A stretch of 64,000 bases of DNA, taken from NCBI RefSeq assembly GCF_018320785.1, contig NC_054876.1, forward strand, positions 25,752,212-25,816,211. The letters are read 5' to 3'. The notes beneath the pieces were generated by a model. The model saw only the letters and a program-made list of their open reading frames with translations. It made no database searches and was not told where the DNA came from. Within the stretch, counting starts at the first letter, position 1; each line of letters starts with the position of its first letter. The DNA is from Cheilinus undulatus (lineage: Eukaryota; Chordata; Actinopteri; Labriformes; Labridae). Made by a program: the position numbers and the translations under genes. Below are positions 12,520 to 25,000 of this stretch, piece after piece.

Positions 12520-12795
12520 CTTTATTACCTCTGCCAAGGAGGTTATGTGATCGGCTGGGTTTGTTAGTTAGTTAGTTAGTTTGTTTGTTGGCAACATAAC
12601 TCAAAAAGTTTTGGACGGATTTTGATGAAATTTTCAGGAAATGTCAGAAATGGCATAAGGAAGAACTGATTAGATTTTAGGAGTGATCCGGATCACTGTC
12701 TGGATCCAGACATTTTTTAAAGGATTCTTTACTATTGGGAGATAGGGCTGAGCTGCCTTGGCGGAGGTCTGCGCTCTCCGAGTGCTTTTCTAGTT
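12520..12795 (+). mobile_element. Dispersed repeat with inverted CCTCTGCCAAGG ends
   Basis: The left end reads ACCTCTGCCAAGGAGGTTAT. The right end reads CCTTGGCGGAGGTC, whose reverse complement begins GACCTCCGCCAAGG. The interior includes TTTTGGACGGATTTTGATG and GTGATCCGGATCAC (itself a palindrome). From memory this is a very widespread short repeat in fish and other marine animal genomes. It has no coding capacity and its superfamily is unknown to me. Confidence 0.6.
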
Positions 12796-15241
12796 GTCTA
12801 ATGATTTTTGCTTTCTGTAAATTTCTTCTGCTTCTCTAAATACCATGATTTCTTTCTTCGGACATCAGAAACATGCCTTGCTTTGAGTAAAGTTGAATAT
12901 TGTTTTTTTTTTCTGATACCAGTGCTAAATCAGTTCTTCTTAAACAGACTGGTGCCTAAATGGTACCTGAATCAATACTTTTGAGATTTAAAAAAAAAGT
13001 GTGTTCAAAGTCAGTAGAAGCTGTTCAGGAATCATAAATTATTGGCAGAAATATCTTTTTAAAAATCCAGAACATGGCCTAAGAAAAGGAAACCAGTGTA
13101 ACTTCTTGATGTAAGACGCTCAGGCAAAATTCATACATTGCCGTTGTGTAAGAAACCAGCAATAAAGTAAATGTGTCAGTCAATGTGATTATGTCCTGAG
13201 TAGAGAAATGCAGAGCAGACATAACTCCAGACAGTAAAACAATTTGAAGACGTTCATGCTCTGCTGAAATAAAGTGAGGGTACACAAATCATAAAATTTC
13301 ATATTGTAATTCTTGTCTTATGTTTGAGATGGAAGGAGGTTGCACTGGGTCAGAGGGGTATCAAAATGAAGTACTGATATGACTTTTGTAATTTGGCCCA
13401 GTAGGTGTCAGATATGTTGGTATCTGATGTTGTTACTCATCCCTAGCCTTGAGTATGTCCCACATGGTCTGGAAACTTTATGCTTTTTGAGAATGAGGGA
13501 ATTGGTGTCCTAGATGTTCTGCTTTTCAACCGAGTATTGTAGTTGTTAGATCACTGGATTTTTAAAGCATGGGCTGTTGACTGATTAGGGCTGAACAATA
13601 TTGCAATTTAATATGGAATCATTTCTAAGTTCCTCATTCTATGAATTTTGCAAAAAACACAAGCAATAAATCATCTTATTACAAACACAATAATAGATTA
13701 AATTAATGTTGAATCATTTTGAAAAATTGGAATTTTGACTCATTGAAAATTCAGTTTGAGTTGGGGAATGGTCATTTTTCTGTCATTCTCAGTTTAATGA
13801 GAAAACTACTGCAGAAAAATGTTTGCATGATGTGTAGAGCATGACATCTCTGCTGCAAAAAAATTATTAAACTGGTATTTTGACACACATTTCAGGTTAC
13901 AGAAATCTATTGCCCCTTGTGTGATTTGCAGTAGGTCAAATTGCAAATTAAATCTAAATTTCAACCTCAACCTTACAAAGCAGAGGTTTTTTTAACCCCA
14001 TGAATTGAGTCTGCAAACATAATTTTTTAAATGAAGAACTTGACCAATAGACTTACAAGGAGGTTTCTTTGAGTTGTCAGCTTCTATGAAAACCACACAT
14101 TCAAATGAAAAGTCGCCATTTCACTGAACACTTGCTAGCTAGCAGCTAGCTAACCGTTAGCCCGAGGGCACAGCGCAACGACTCTACTACTCTACCTACC
14201 ACCTAACCACCTAACCACTACCTACTCTACTTAACTACTTACATTTATAATGTAGAGCAGTTTTACAGTTCTTTTTCATTGTCATTGTACTGAAAATCCT
14301 CCAACCTGTGATCATTTTTTACCTGCGGGTTAGCTTCATATTTCACTTATCATAATTAGGTAAAACAAATAAATAAATTCCATTAACAACGGTTAACTTC
14401 TGTTTCCTGTTTATCCAACCTCTTCTGCAACACTAAATGTAACTGCCAGAAATTGCTAGGCTACTAATGTTTTCATAGACCTCTACCTGCTATTGGACTT
14501 GAAAAAACACAAATCGACCAACCAAAATTTCTCAAAAGCCAACGTCATCAGCAGTTGCCATTGCTTTTTTACTTCTTCACTGTCGCTTTTTTTTCTATGT
14601 TGTGGAGCTTCAAAACATCTAAGAGGTGCTAAAGGGTCTTGCTTATGTCATCCGAGCATCAAAATGTAGATCTAGGATTGTAAAAATAACACCTTTAACA
14701 TTCATACATAACTTAAAGTGAAAAAAAATAACAGAATATAGACAAAATGAAGAGCTCATTAATTACTTTTGGAATGAAAACCATAAATGCAAAAATACAT
14801 TGAAAAATTGTAAACAAAAACATTAAGCATAAAAGATCAATAATGACAATGGAGTAATAATGTAAACATAAAGGCAACGGTTTTCCTTTTACACTCACTC
14901 TCAAGTACTATAAAGGCAGCAGGCTACTTTACAAAATGATCAAACCTGGAATGTAGCCTGGAACAGGTTAAAGTAAACAAAAAGAGTGAGCTGATTGTAA
15001 CTGAATTACTACAGTCACTTTACTTTTTCCATTGATTCCTCTTATGCTATCTTGCAGCAGCAATCAGTCTTTTGTCTTTCAGAGCTCTGAGCAAGAAATT
15101 CCTTAATTCAGGTGTCGATCAGCTCACTCTTCATAAGAGCAACAGAGCACTTGTTTGGACATCAGTCCATTTATGTTTTATGGACAAGAAAATCCTAACA
15201 CAAGCATTTTAGCTTGGAACTTCTGGCAACTCTGTGAACAT
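12796..15241. other. Gene-free AT-rich DNA
   Basis: No gene seen. A scrap around 13,585 reads GGGCTGAACAATATTGCAA, as in decayed fish hAT-like repeats. Near 14,140 a cluster of GCTAGC palindromes occurs, a local simple-sequence oddity. Confidence 0.4.
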
Positions 15242-15741
15242 CAGCGGTGGGCAATTGGCAGTCTGAGGACCACATGTGGCCCTCCCCTTCACTCACTGTG
15301 CCCCTCAAGTTAATTAGAAGTATCTAGAAATTGTAGAAATGAGGAAAACATGATCAAATTAGCCATCAAAACATGAAAAATAAACATTTCTAGAATTATG
15401 ATTGATCACTGGTGTATGTTAGCATGAAGACATAATTAGCTTTCATTGTCACTGTAAAAATCTACAAGTTTCTCTACAAGAATCTGTATGCATTATTGAA
15501 AGTGTCTGTATAAAATCTAGATATGAAAAAAAAAACATGAGATGATGAGGAAACCCATTAACTTTTATGTTCACTGCAGTAGAAAACACTTAATATGGGA
15601 TTAAATTGATCAGTTCAATTTTCTGTTTTGAGACTTAAATGTGCAAAATTCAATAAATATGTATTTTCTATTATTGAGCAGTTAGTAACAATTTGGCCCT
15701 CTGTCAGTGAGAATAAAAATCACCAAAGTTGCCCATCCCTG
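15242..15741. mobile_element. hAT-like MITE
   Basis: It begins CAGCGGTGGGCAATTGGC and ends GTTGCCCATCCCTG; the reverse complement of the right end (CAGGGATGGGCAAC) matches the left in 12 of 14 bases. Length is about 500 bases with no open transposase frame. Short inverted ends with TGGGCAA are typical of fish hAT derivatives. The flanking 8-mers do not match well, so the insertion is old or the boundaries are a base or two off. Confidence 0.6.
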
Positions 15742-18700
15742 ATGTGCATTTTTAAGACTATATCTTTATACAGTCAGAGAGCAGAACAATGTTTAAACTT
15801 TCCATATATGTGGCCTTTAATAAGGGAAAGGGTTTAAATACTTCCTTCTACTGAGAAGAGGGCTCATTCAAATAATGCATCCAAATACCTGTGAAAAAAA
15901 CGATTTTATGAATAACAAAAGACAGACCTAAATAAATACAAATTTCCTGCAGATTAACCTAGTCTGCAGTGTAATACGAGGGCCTACCTGTTAAGGAATA
16001 CACGGGATAACACTTGTCTTTTTTAAAATGAATAGCATTTTATGGCTTCAGCATTGTTTCAGATAACCAACTTTATTGCCCTAAACATACCGCTGGCCTT
16101 TCTTCAATTACTATAGATCCAAATTTGGATGCACAAACCATCAAACACAAGCCAAATAAGTGAGAGATGTCCTTTGGAAAGATGGCTCACTCCCAGGCTT
16201 TGTAAATCAAAAAGTCTCCTCTTATCTTTTGATAGCTAAAACATGCAGGCAGCGCAGGCACTTGGCTAGCACACATTATTCCCATCAATTACTCCAAGAA
16301 ATACTTCCGTCTCTGTAAATCGAGGGCAGCTGACAAGACACAGACAGCTCTTGGCACAATGGATTCATTTTTATGAATGACATCTGGATAACAAGAGAAC
16401 CTGCACTGGGTGACCCTGCAGGATGAACTCAAGATGACCGAGGCTGAATTTGTGCAAGATGCAGATGATCAAGAATTCAGTTGTATGCGCTGCCAGAAGT
16501 TACAGCTGAAACACCGTCATAGAAAAAACTTGTTTGCACCTGGCAAAATGAGTGTTGTTTGTCCACATTTAACTGGTTTATGTTAGTTCAATGGGAAAAT
16601 GTTGATGGTCTGGCCTGATTCTATTTTTCTAACTTTACTCTGTGTTAAATCAAAGGTAAGACAAAAACATCCTAAAACAGTCAACTTATGAACTTTTTAA
16701 AGTTCACATGTTCAGCCCAGAGCTACTGAACATCTGTCGTTTCTGACCAACAGCTGTTTCTATTTTTCCAAAGTGCAGCGCAAGAGACGAATTGACTTCA
16801 GGAAATCTGATTTCCAAAAAAAGCACCAGTGGTGTGGCAAGTCAGAGGTAAACAATGGAGGAAACATTTGTTAAAAATGTCAACATATATTTAGCAGTTC
16901 CCTTTTAGCAGTGAATTTGTATTAACTTCAACAGAGCTAACAAAAACTCCACTAAAAAAGGATATAACACATTAAGCATTGGAGCTGCTTTTAGTGTTCA
17001 GCTCTAGAAATGCTAAGCATGCCTTAAGACTGGATTTATGAGAGCATGAAAATCTGTTTTTTTTCCAACCTTCTATGTTCTACCTTTGGGAGCATTTGAA
17101 TCATATGCCATAAAATAATAATTTTAGTGAATTAAGAGTGACATTCCTCCTGGGTCCTGTGAAATATGACCTGCATGGATTTAATATCAACCAAGTGCCA
17201 CAAGAGGCCAATTTCCCGCCATGGCGAGGTGGAGTGGCTAGGCGTGGAGGTGATGTGACACTTTAGGACTGTAAAAGTTTGCAGTGAAACCAGAGACTGT
17301 TCAGTTGGTGTCTTCCAGGTGGGGTGACCTTCACTTCCTGTTCCAACTGCAAGAAAAAACATTGCTGACATGTATAATTAGCCACCGCCAGTAAATCATC
17401 TCTGCTCATGCACACACGTGTCTGGTGTTAAATTTAGCATGGCTAAAAGCACCTTCTCATCTCAGGAACTGTACATCATGGTCAGCTAGGCTTCCTCCTC
17501 TCTGTGGCTCAAAACTGCTGCTGCTGGATCTCCACCTTTCCCATGTTTATCTTTAGGAGCTATAAGATCAAGGTGAAGTTAAAGTCAAATGAAACATCAT
17601 CTAAGTCTTACAATTTATTATCCACTGACAAGTCATTTATTGATATACATCTCCAATTTCAGTGTTTTGGAGAGGAAAAAAAAATACACATCATTGAAAT
17701 TTCAAAGTCCCAAAGATCCTGAGAGACAGAAATAAAGCTTTTTTAATTATGTAATCCTTTTTAAATGCTTTCTTTTTTTATTTTTCTCCTAAAGTCAAGA
17801 CACACCTGAGCCCAAAAACATCTTTCGAATGATTGGACTAAATCTTTGGCAGAACAAATGCTATGATCTCTGACTGCCATTTTAAGCCAACTGGAATTAA
17901 CGTGAATAGCTAACAAAAGACTAATGTTATCTTTTTTTTTTGTCCAACTTGCAGCTTGTCACTACTTGATAATAGCTCAAAAATTTGCATTGTTTCCTAG
18001 AGCTATTCAAACAAAATCCTTAATAGAAAATAATTATTTCATCTACCCTGAAATGAAGATAAACAGAAGAACAATGAATTTTTAATACTTCATTAAAACG
18101 TAAAGGGATAAACTGTTCTGTATTGATATAAACCAGATAGCACATTCTTCCAATCAAACTGGGCATAAATATGTATCCGTCAAAAGACAAAACCTTAAAA
18201 TCATTAAACTATTAGAACAGTCCTGCTTCTACATCCAAATCCATCTTCATTTTGCCCTTTTCCTGAGAAAGGGAATGCCTTTGCTCTGCTCCAGTCCACC
18301 CTGGAAATCCCAAAACATTTCCCTGCTGACACGTTTCAAACTCATCATAGCTTCTGTCCTGAACAGTGTTAACAAAAACTAAAGAAGGGAAAAAATCTTC
18401 AAACATAAGCCCTCATCCTCTATACAAGTATTAATAAACCTTTTTAGACTTAAAAAAAAAGCTAATTTATCCCTTTCAGTCTTGGTCAACCTGACTTAAA
18501 ACACTCCTTCACAAGGGACTTAAAATAATAAAGGTTAAAAAAACACTTATTTAACAGGTGCATTAATATGTTTTTTTACACGGCTTAAATCCATCCATAG
18601 ACCTAAAATAGCCCACTGACCCCTGTGCTGCAAACCACCCCATACCACACATGACTTCATCAAATAGTAGACTGATGAAAAATAACACAAACAAGACTGC

Positions 18701-19025
18701 CCCCTGGTGGCGAAACAGGAAAACAGCACATGCTGCTGCTACCAACAGATAATAAAACAGTAAAATAAGGCATTAATTTATACAACACACACTTCATAAT
18801 CGCAAATAGCACTTAACAATTCACCACTAACAACTGAAGGTTTTTACAGATTTCTTAGCAATCACTATTTTACATCAAGAGGGGACAATAAGCTTTATAC
18901 TGTCCTGATATTGTCAAGCAGAAGGGGGAAAAAAGTTCTTTTCTCCCTTTTTGATTTGATAAAGCCAGACTTTGTGTCCCACTGACAGGGAGAAAATCAA
19001 ACTATAACGAAAAGTGATTGAGAGC
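15742..19025. other. ndfip1 downstream region with unique blocks
   Basis: No gene seen on either strand. The part nearest 19,025 is presumably ndfip1 3' UTR; minus-strand AATAAA words occur near 17,615, 17,635 and 17,777, but I cannot choose among them. Two stretches of balanced composition without recognised repeats, about 16,000-16,480 and 17,130-17,480, stand out from the AT-rich surroundings. The second contains an ETS-like CACTTCCTG and a nuclear-receptor-like GGGTGACCTT next to each other (about 17,321-17,340). Confidence 0.35.
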
Positions 19026-22000
19026 TCAGTAGATGAAGAGGACTCGGGTGCGGGGCAGGGTGGACAAAGTGTCAGCCATCTTGCGGATTCTGGCATAGTT
19101 GATGAATCCTCGGAGGAAGAGCAAAAATCCTGAGGAGTAAAGAAAATAGAGAGAGAAAAAAGGGAAGTGGTTAAGCGAGTCCAAAAAAAGAAGATCTAAA
19201 GGAACTCAATGCTCAGTGCCAAACCAGTGTAGGTATATGGGGATTTAGAAGTAGATCCAAATCTCTACACTTTAGCATTGAGTATCTTAATTTTATATTT
19301 TGTGTAACAAATGTGCATAGCAACTGCCCTCTACAGGTTGACCCCATCGACTGCAACAGTTTGTTTTTTGGCAAAATTCTACTGGCTGACCTGGTGCTTT
19401 GTAAGATACAGAATGGGGACCATCTGAATCTACAGCTGACATCTGAAGCTTCACCAGTCAGAGATGCTGCTGTGAAACTCTAGGATTGTGGGTAGATTAA
19501 TGCAGTTATCTCAGATAGTAAATGAACTGTACCTTTGTTAAAACGGGGCCAATAATAAACTTGCTTGTGTCTTCTACATGACTATGTATCTTAATTTCCT
19601 CATTTAAACTGTCTTTTTCTTTAGAGATAAATCTTGCTTTCCTTTGCATTGTAGAAAAACCCTGGTTGAGCCAACTTCTTTATCAGTACTGGACTACAGT
19701 GATAGTTTGTATTGGCATGCTTTAGCTGAGACTTTAAAACCCCTTGATGCAGTTTTCTATTCTGCACTCCAGTTATTACAGGTGATGCTTTTAACATCCT
19801 GCACATAAAGGTAGGATGGTCATCGCTCTCTGAGAGACGTGATCTGCATACTTAAATGTTCATATACAAAGGTCCTTATTAGGATGCTTCCTTCTTATAT
19901 TTCCTACATTCTAGTCTGCTCTTCTGGAGCTCATAACACCCATTCTTATGACTGGCTTACACTCCAGGATCTTCTGGTACATTCTGAGCTTGGTAGATCT
20001 GCTTTTAGCTTCTTCGCACCATTTACTTGGTTTTCATTACAGAGCACTTAAAAAAATTGGGTTTCTTTGGGGAATTTCAGATCCTTGATTGTCAACTTAT
20101 TATCCCCTCATTGCACCTGTTTTAATTGACTTTGCTGTTACATTTCTAATCAATTTTGTCTTTTTTAAATTAATACAGTGCTGTTACATTTTTAAATGTT
20201 TGATATATTCCAGATTTTTATTGTCTATAGTGCATTCTACTCTTTTATTTGTTCGTCATTGTAAACAAGGGATCGCCCTCAATGATTTTTGAGTCTAAAT
20301 AAAGATCATTATGATTATGATTATGACTATCATTATGATTGTTATTATTATTTTATTTAAAATAGGGATGTATACATCAATTTAGATAGAGGGATAGATA
20401 CTTTATTAATCCAGAGGGAAATTCAAGAAAGGATCACCCATGCTGCCTAAACCCAATATCCATATTGGCCAATATTTGACCTTTCTACTAACATCTGACA
20501 CGTGATGTGGCAGTGACCACTGTTTATCTGCTGTGTCCAATCACTTTTATGCTGATATCTGGTATATCTAGCTGCTGACTTATAAAAAGATTTTTTACAG
20601 GACAGGAAAAGTGAAACATAGACAAACTCAGTTCTTATATTATGATCAAAATTAAGAGAAATTTTTTCATGCTAGGATTTGTACAACAGAAGAAGTAATG
20701 TAAAAAATATTATCTGAATTGGCTTCATTCAAATGATAAACACCTGTTTTTGCTCATATTTGACTTTCCCAAAACACTTGAAGTGCAGCACCTAAAGTTT
20801 CATTAGCATGATGCTCTCCAGCTGAACAATCTCTCATCCAGAAAATTTCAGTTACTCTAATGAAGCTTCTAAAGAAAAAACTTTGAAAATAAAAAATAAA
20901 CATATATTGGTAATTTTACTTTTTGTCTTGTACTCTAAACATGCTTAGAACAGTCACATTAACATTGCTGGAGCAAAGACCTAGAGAGCAGAAGTCTTGC
21001 ATGCAGGAAAAAAACTTTAAAATACTTACCCAAAACCAGGAAGACCCACCACAGCCAGTACTGCCCATCAAAATAACCAGGGAAGTATGTGGAGAACTGT
21101 GGAGAGCCCAACAGAACAACAGAAATGACTGGTTAGAATAACATAGCCTGAGCTGGTTTCCTTTAAACAGTCCTGCATTTTATAAGTAAGGGAATAAAGC
21201 GGCACAGGTCTCAAGAAATCCTTTGGGTAATCTTACAGCGCCAACAAGCCAACCACTAAAGAAGCAGCATTAAATGCCAGAGTGGGGCTTATGGGTTGTT
21301 TGTGCGTACATAAAACCACATTTTATTAGTCTTTTTGTGTGTGGTGTGTGTGTGACGTACTCTGACTATGAGGATCCATTTGATGAGAGAGAGCCCGAAG
21401 CCTGAGATGGCCCCGTAGCGACCGGCAGCTGAGGTGGTCAGACAGAAAGACAAGAAGAAACCGATCCAGTTGAACAGGAATGCCACTGGGAGAGGGACGG
21501 AGGGAAAAATGAGTGTTAGAAATTTCATCAGAGAAAAACAACTAATTCATTTGACTGGATCTCAAATAAAATAAGATTTAATATCTTCTAATAACATGGC
21601 TGAAAAGGGTAGAAGGAAGGAGATGGGTTTAATAGGAAAAGAGATGACTTACTGAAAAAAGTAAACATGAAAATGCCATCATTTCCTATCCTCAGCTGAT
21701 CAGCATCTTCAAAGTCATCTCTGGTAACAAAATCTTCATCCTGTGATAGAGGAGAGAAAGACAGAAAAGAAAGACAGAGATTTTAACAATCAAACGAATA
21801 CACCAAAGCACAATAACACAGTAGCATTCCAGGGCTGTATTTGGTCTGTATGAAACAGTTCCCAGCCTGCAGCTCATTCAAATCACTAAATTTTGATAAA
21901 GTTAGATTGAGTGAACTAATTAAAATGTGCACATTAGAAATTCTACCGGCGTATGTACTAATACAAAAAATATTTTAATTTAGCACAGGTAAGCGACTGC

Positions 22001-25000
22001 TTGCAGAAACCAAGGAAGTACGTTGACAACAGACAGAAAATACAACACAACAACAAAACAGACCATATGAGACCATCACAAGACAGAAAGCCAATCAAGG
22101 TACAACTCTGTAAACTTTTCACTAGGGTCTAAAGTCAAATTCAGTGTGGGACATCAGGAGAGCTAGTAGATTTTGTAGAACTACCAACTCATCACTTAAA
22201 CTACACAAACACAATACAGGTGGGGGTGCTGCACACAAAAACAAAGTAGGTACTATAAACGGGTATTCACACACCAAACCATGACCAATTACACTTCCCA
22301 CTTCTTTCAGTTACCTCGAGTGAACTGCGAATTACATCGTCAAAAGTCTCCAGGCGTTCCCTGTGCTGAGGCTGCTGCTGAGAGCATGGCAATGTGTGGC
22401 AGAGAAACACAACAGCAACAATCAAACAGGGTGGCCTGACATGCAGTAAAGCAACATAGTGACAACTTGAGGTCAGAGATGAGCTGTCAGTTATTAGTGA
22501 GCACATTTTTCTCCTTTCCTTTAACCCTTCAACAGAAATAGATGTAGCTATTAAAGTGATTTCACTTTTATCATAGTGTATATGTGAAATTACATCCTGG
22601 TGTCATTCTTCAGTCTCTTACACCTTGCATCCAAGTTCTTAACATCATGTCACAGAAGAGGATGTCAAAAAAGCAGACTCATGACACAGAGGGGGGTGGG
22701 GCATGTTATGTGTCTACGAAGACAGGAGAGGCGTATTTGTGTGCATATGTGTATGTTAAGTGTGTGAAAACTTGCAAGCATGTAGAGGTGGGCAGTAAAC
22801 CGGTATTAAAACCGTCACCGGTAAAATTTTTGCCATGGAATGGATTTCTACACACCATCATGACCGGTTTAAATGCCTACGATGTGCTGTGATGCACATG
22901 CAAGGCATATCCCCTCCCACAGCTGGCGGAGCGAGTGATTCGTGACAGACAGCTCAGGCTGAATCCAGTTAATAGCATGTTTAGCTCTAGTATTATGTGT
23001 ATCCAGGTAACTAAACGAATGTCACCCGCTCTTGCCATTGATACCAAGCAGGTTAGCAGGCAAAAACATGCGTTCTTTCCTCTCAAAGTTTGACGGCTGC
23101 AACGCAACAAAGTCAGTGTGCTGTCTCTGTCAGCCTGCCTGGGGCTTTAACACAAGTTAAGTGCTGCTTTGGCTGGTCTCAGTCTGTAGAGAGCCCAGCG
23201 CTGCAGGTCTTCATCTTACAACGGCTTAAACAACCGTTTAAAGGTCTTTTTTAACTTTTGACTTTTACACAGTCCACAGTGAATCAAAGATCCAGGCTGC
23301 AATGTTAAATGAGGTCAGAAGCTGCTGTAAACTAACTGCAAAAACTCTCCGGTACAGCAGCCAAAGCTAAGCTAACTCAATGCTAAACACACTACTTCCG
23401 TCAAGCTCTTCACAATAAATCTTATTTTTCTGAAACACTTTTATTGTGAACGCCTTCACCAGGAAACATGTTCAAGTTATTAGCAGCTTAACACACCTCA
23501 TCAGGATAGAGATGAAATGTGAAACTTGGAGTGCAGTTCGACAGAAGTAAACCTAGAGAGACTTAAAAAAAAAAACTTAACAGGTTTTTCTATGCTTCCT
23601 ATGCTTACACATAAATTGAGTGTGCCATCAAAGGTTATTTTAAGGGGAGCAGGGGGTTAATAACACTTGAATTTGGATTGAAAAGCATTATCTCTTTTCA
23701 ATATTGTAATACCATGAAATAATACTGTTACTGTCAAAGGCAAGAAAAATACTGTGATATGATTTTTAGGCCATATCGCCCAGGCCTACAAGCAAACAAG
23801 ACAAGCGATTTGATGTTGATGTATTTTTTATGGTCGACATCCCTGTCACCACCACAAAAGTTATAAAGTCATTTGGGGCACACTGAAGATAGATAAAAGA
23901 ATAATTGATAAGAAAGGGTCTTAAGTCCTCCAAAACAGAAGAAATATCTAAATCTGTTTGAAAAAAACCTTTGTCCTTCTACAAAAAAACGTTACAATTT
24001 TTGTTTTTAAATACAACTAAAAAGTTTACATATTAACTCTACTTTTGTGTGGTGGCTATTAATGGGAGATCAAGAAGATGAAAAACAAAACTATTTCAGA
24101 GCATGTCTGGAATTAAAACTGATTACCTATACTTCTATTATAAAGACTACTGTAAATTGACTGATGTAAGGAGTTAGAAATGGTTGGCTTGTAGCAGTAA
24201 AACTGGCAACCAATAATACTACCATGGTTAACAATAACATCTTTGCCTCTCTACATCGCAGGTAAATACACCACCCTCCTGTTTCAGATGCCTTACCAAT
24301 ATTTACTCACATATTAGAGAACAAACACAGATGGAAAGTAATGATGGGGTAGTTCAGGGAGAAGTCCTGACAGAATAAGTAAGCACCTTTCTTAAGAGAA
24401 TATAAAAATTATTTTCTTTACTTTTATGTAATATGTAATATGTAATATGTAAACTCAAACTAAATACCCAGCTGTTCATACAGAGTAAACATACAGTTTC
24501 ATTTCGGAAGATTAAACAGAACAAGTTCCATATTGAAGTGCTAAGCACTTCCTGCCTTACAAACCTCACAGGAGGTGTTTGAGCAAAAGCTACAGAGCAT
24601 GTCTGTGTGTGAGTGTGCAGTGAGATCAAATGTGACTGCGGCCAAAAAAGGGAAAAAAAGCAAGACACTCACTCTTCCAGTTACCAGGGGAACAGTCGTC
24701 TCAGCCTTGGTTCTTTCTGCTTCATCATAGGAAGGCAGTGTCGTGGCTACGTTGTATGATGGAGGCTTGGGGAAAACCCCTTCTTCTTTGTAGTCGAAGT
24801 GGGCTGAAGAAGAAGAAATATAACAGCTTTTAACACAACAGTAGAGTCTCCTGCTATCTTGTATTGACTTGTGCCAGGTATATGAGAAAGATCTCCAAGA
24901 GTAAACAGTTTATAGACATGCAAACATCCAAAGGAAAAAGAGTTTCCCGATAACTGAAAAAACTCTGAACATGGGATTGAATTGAAAGCACTGTGTTTAA

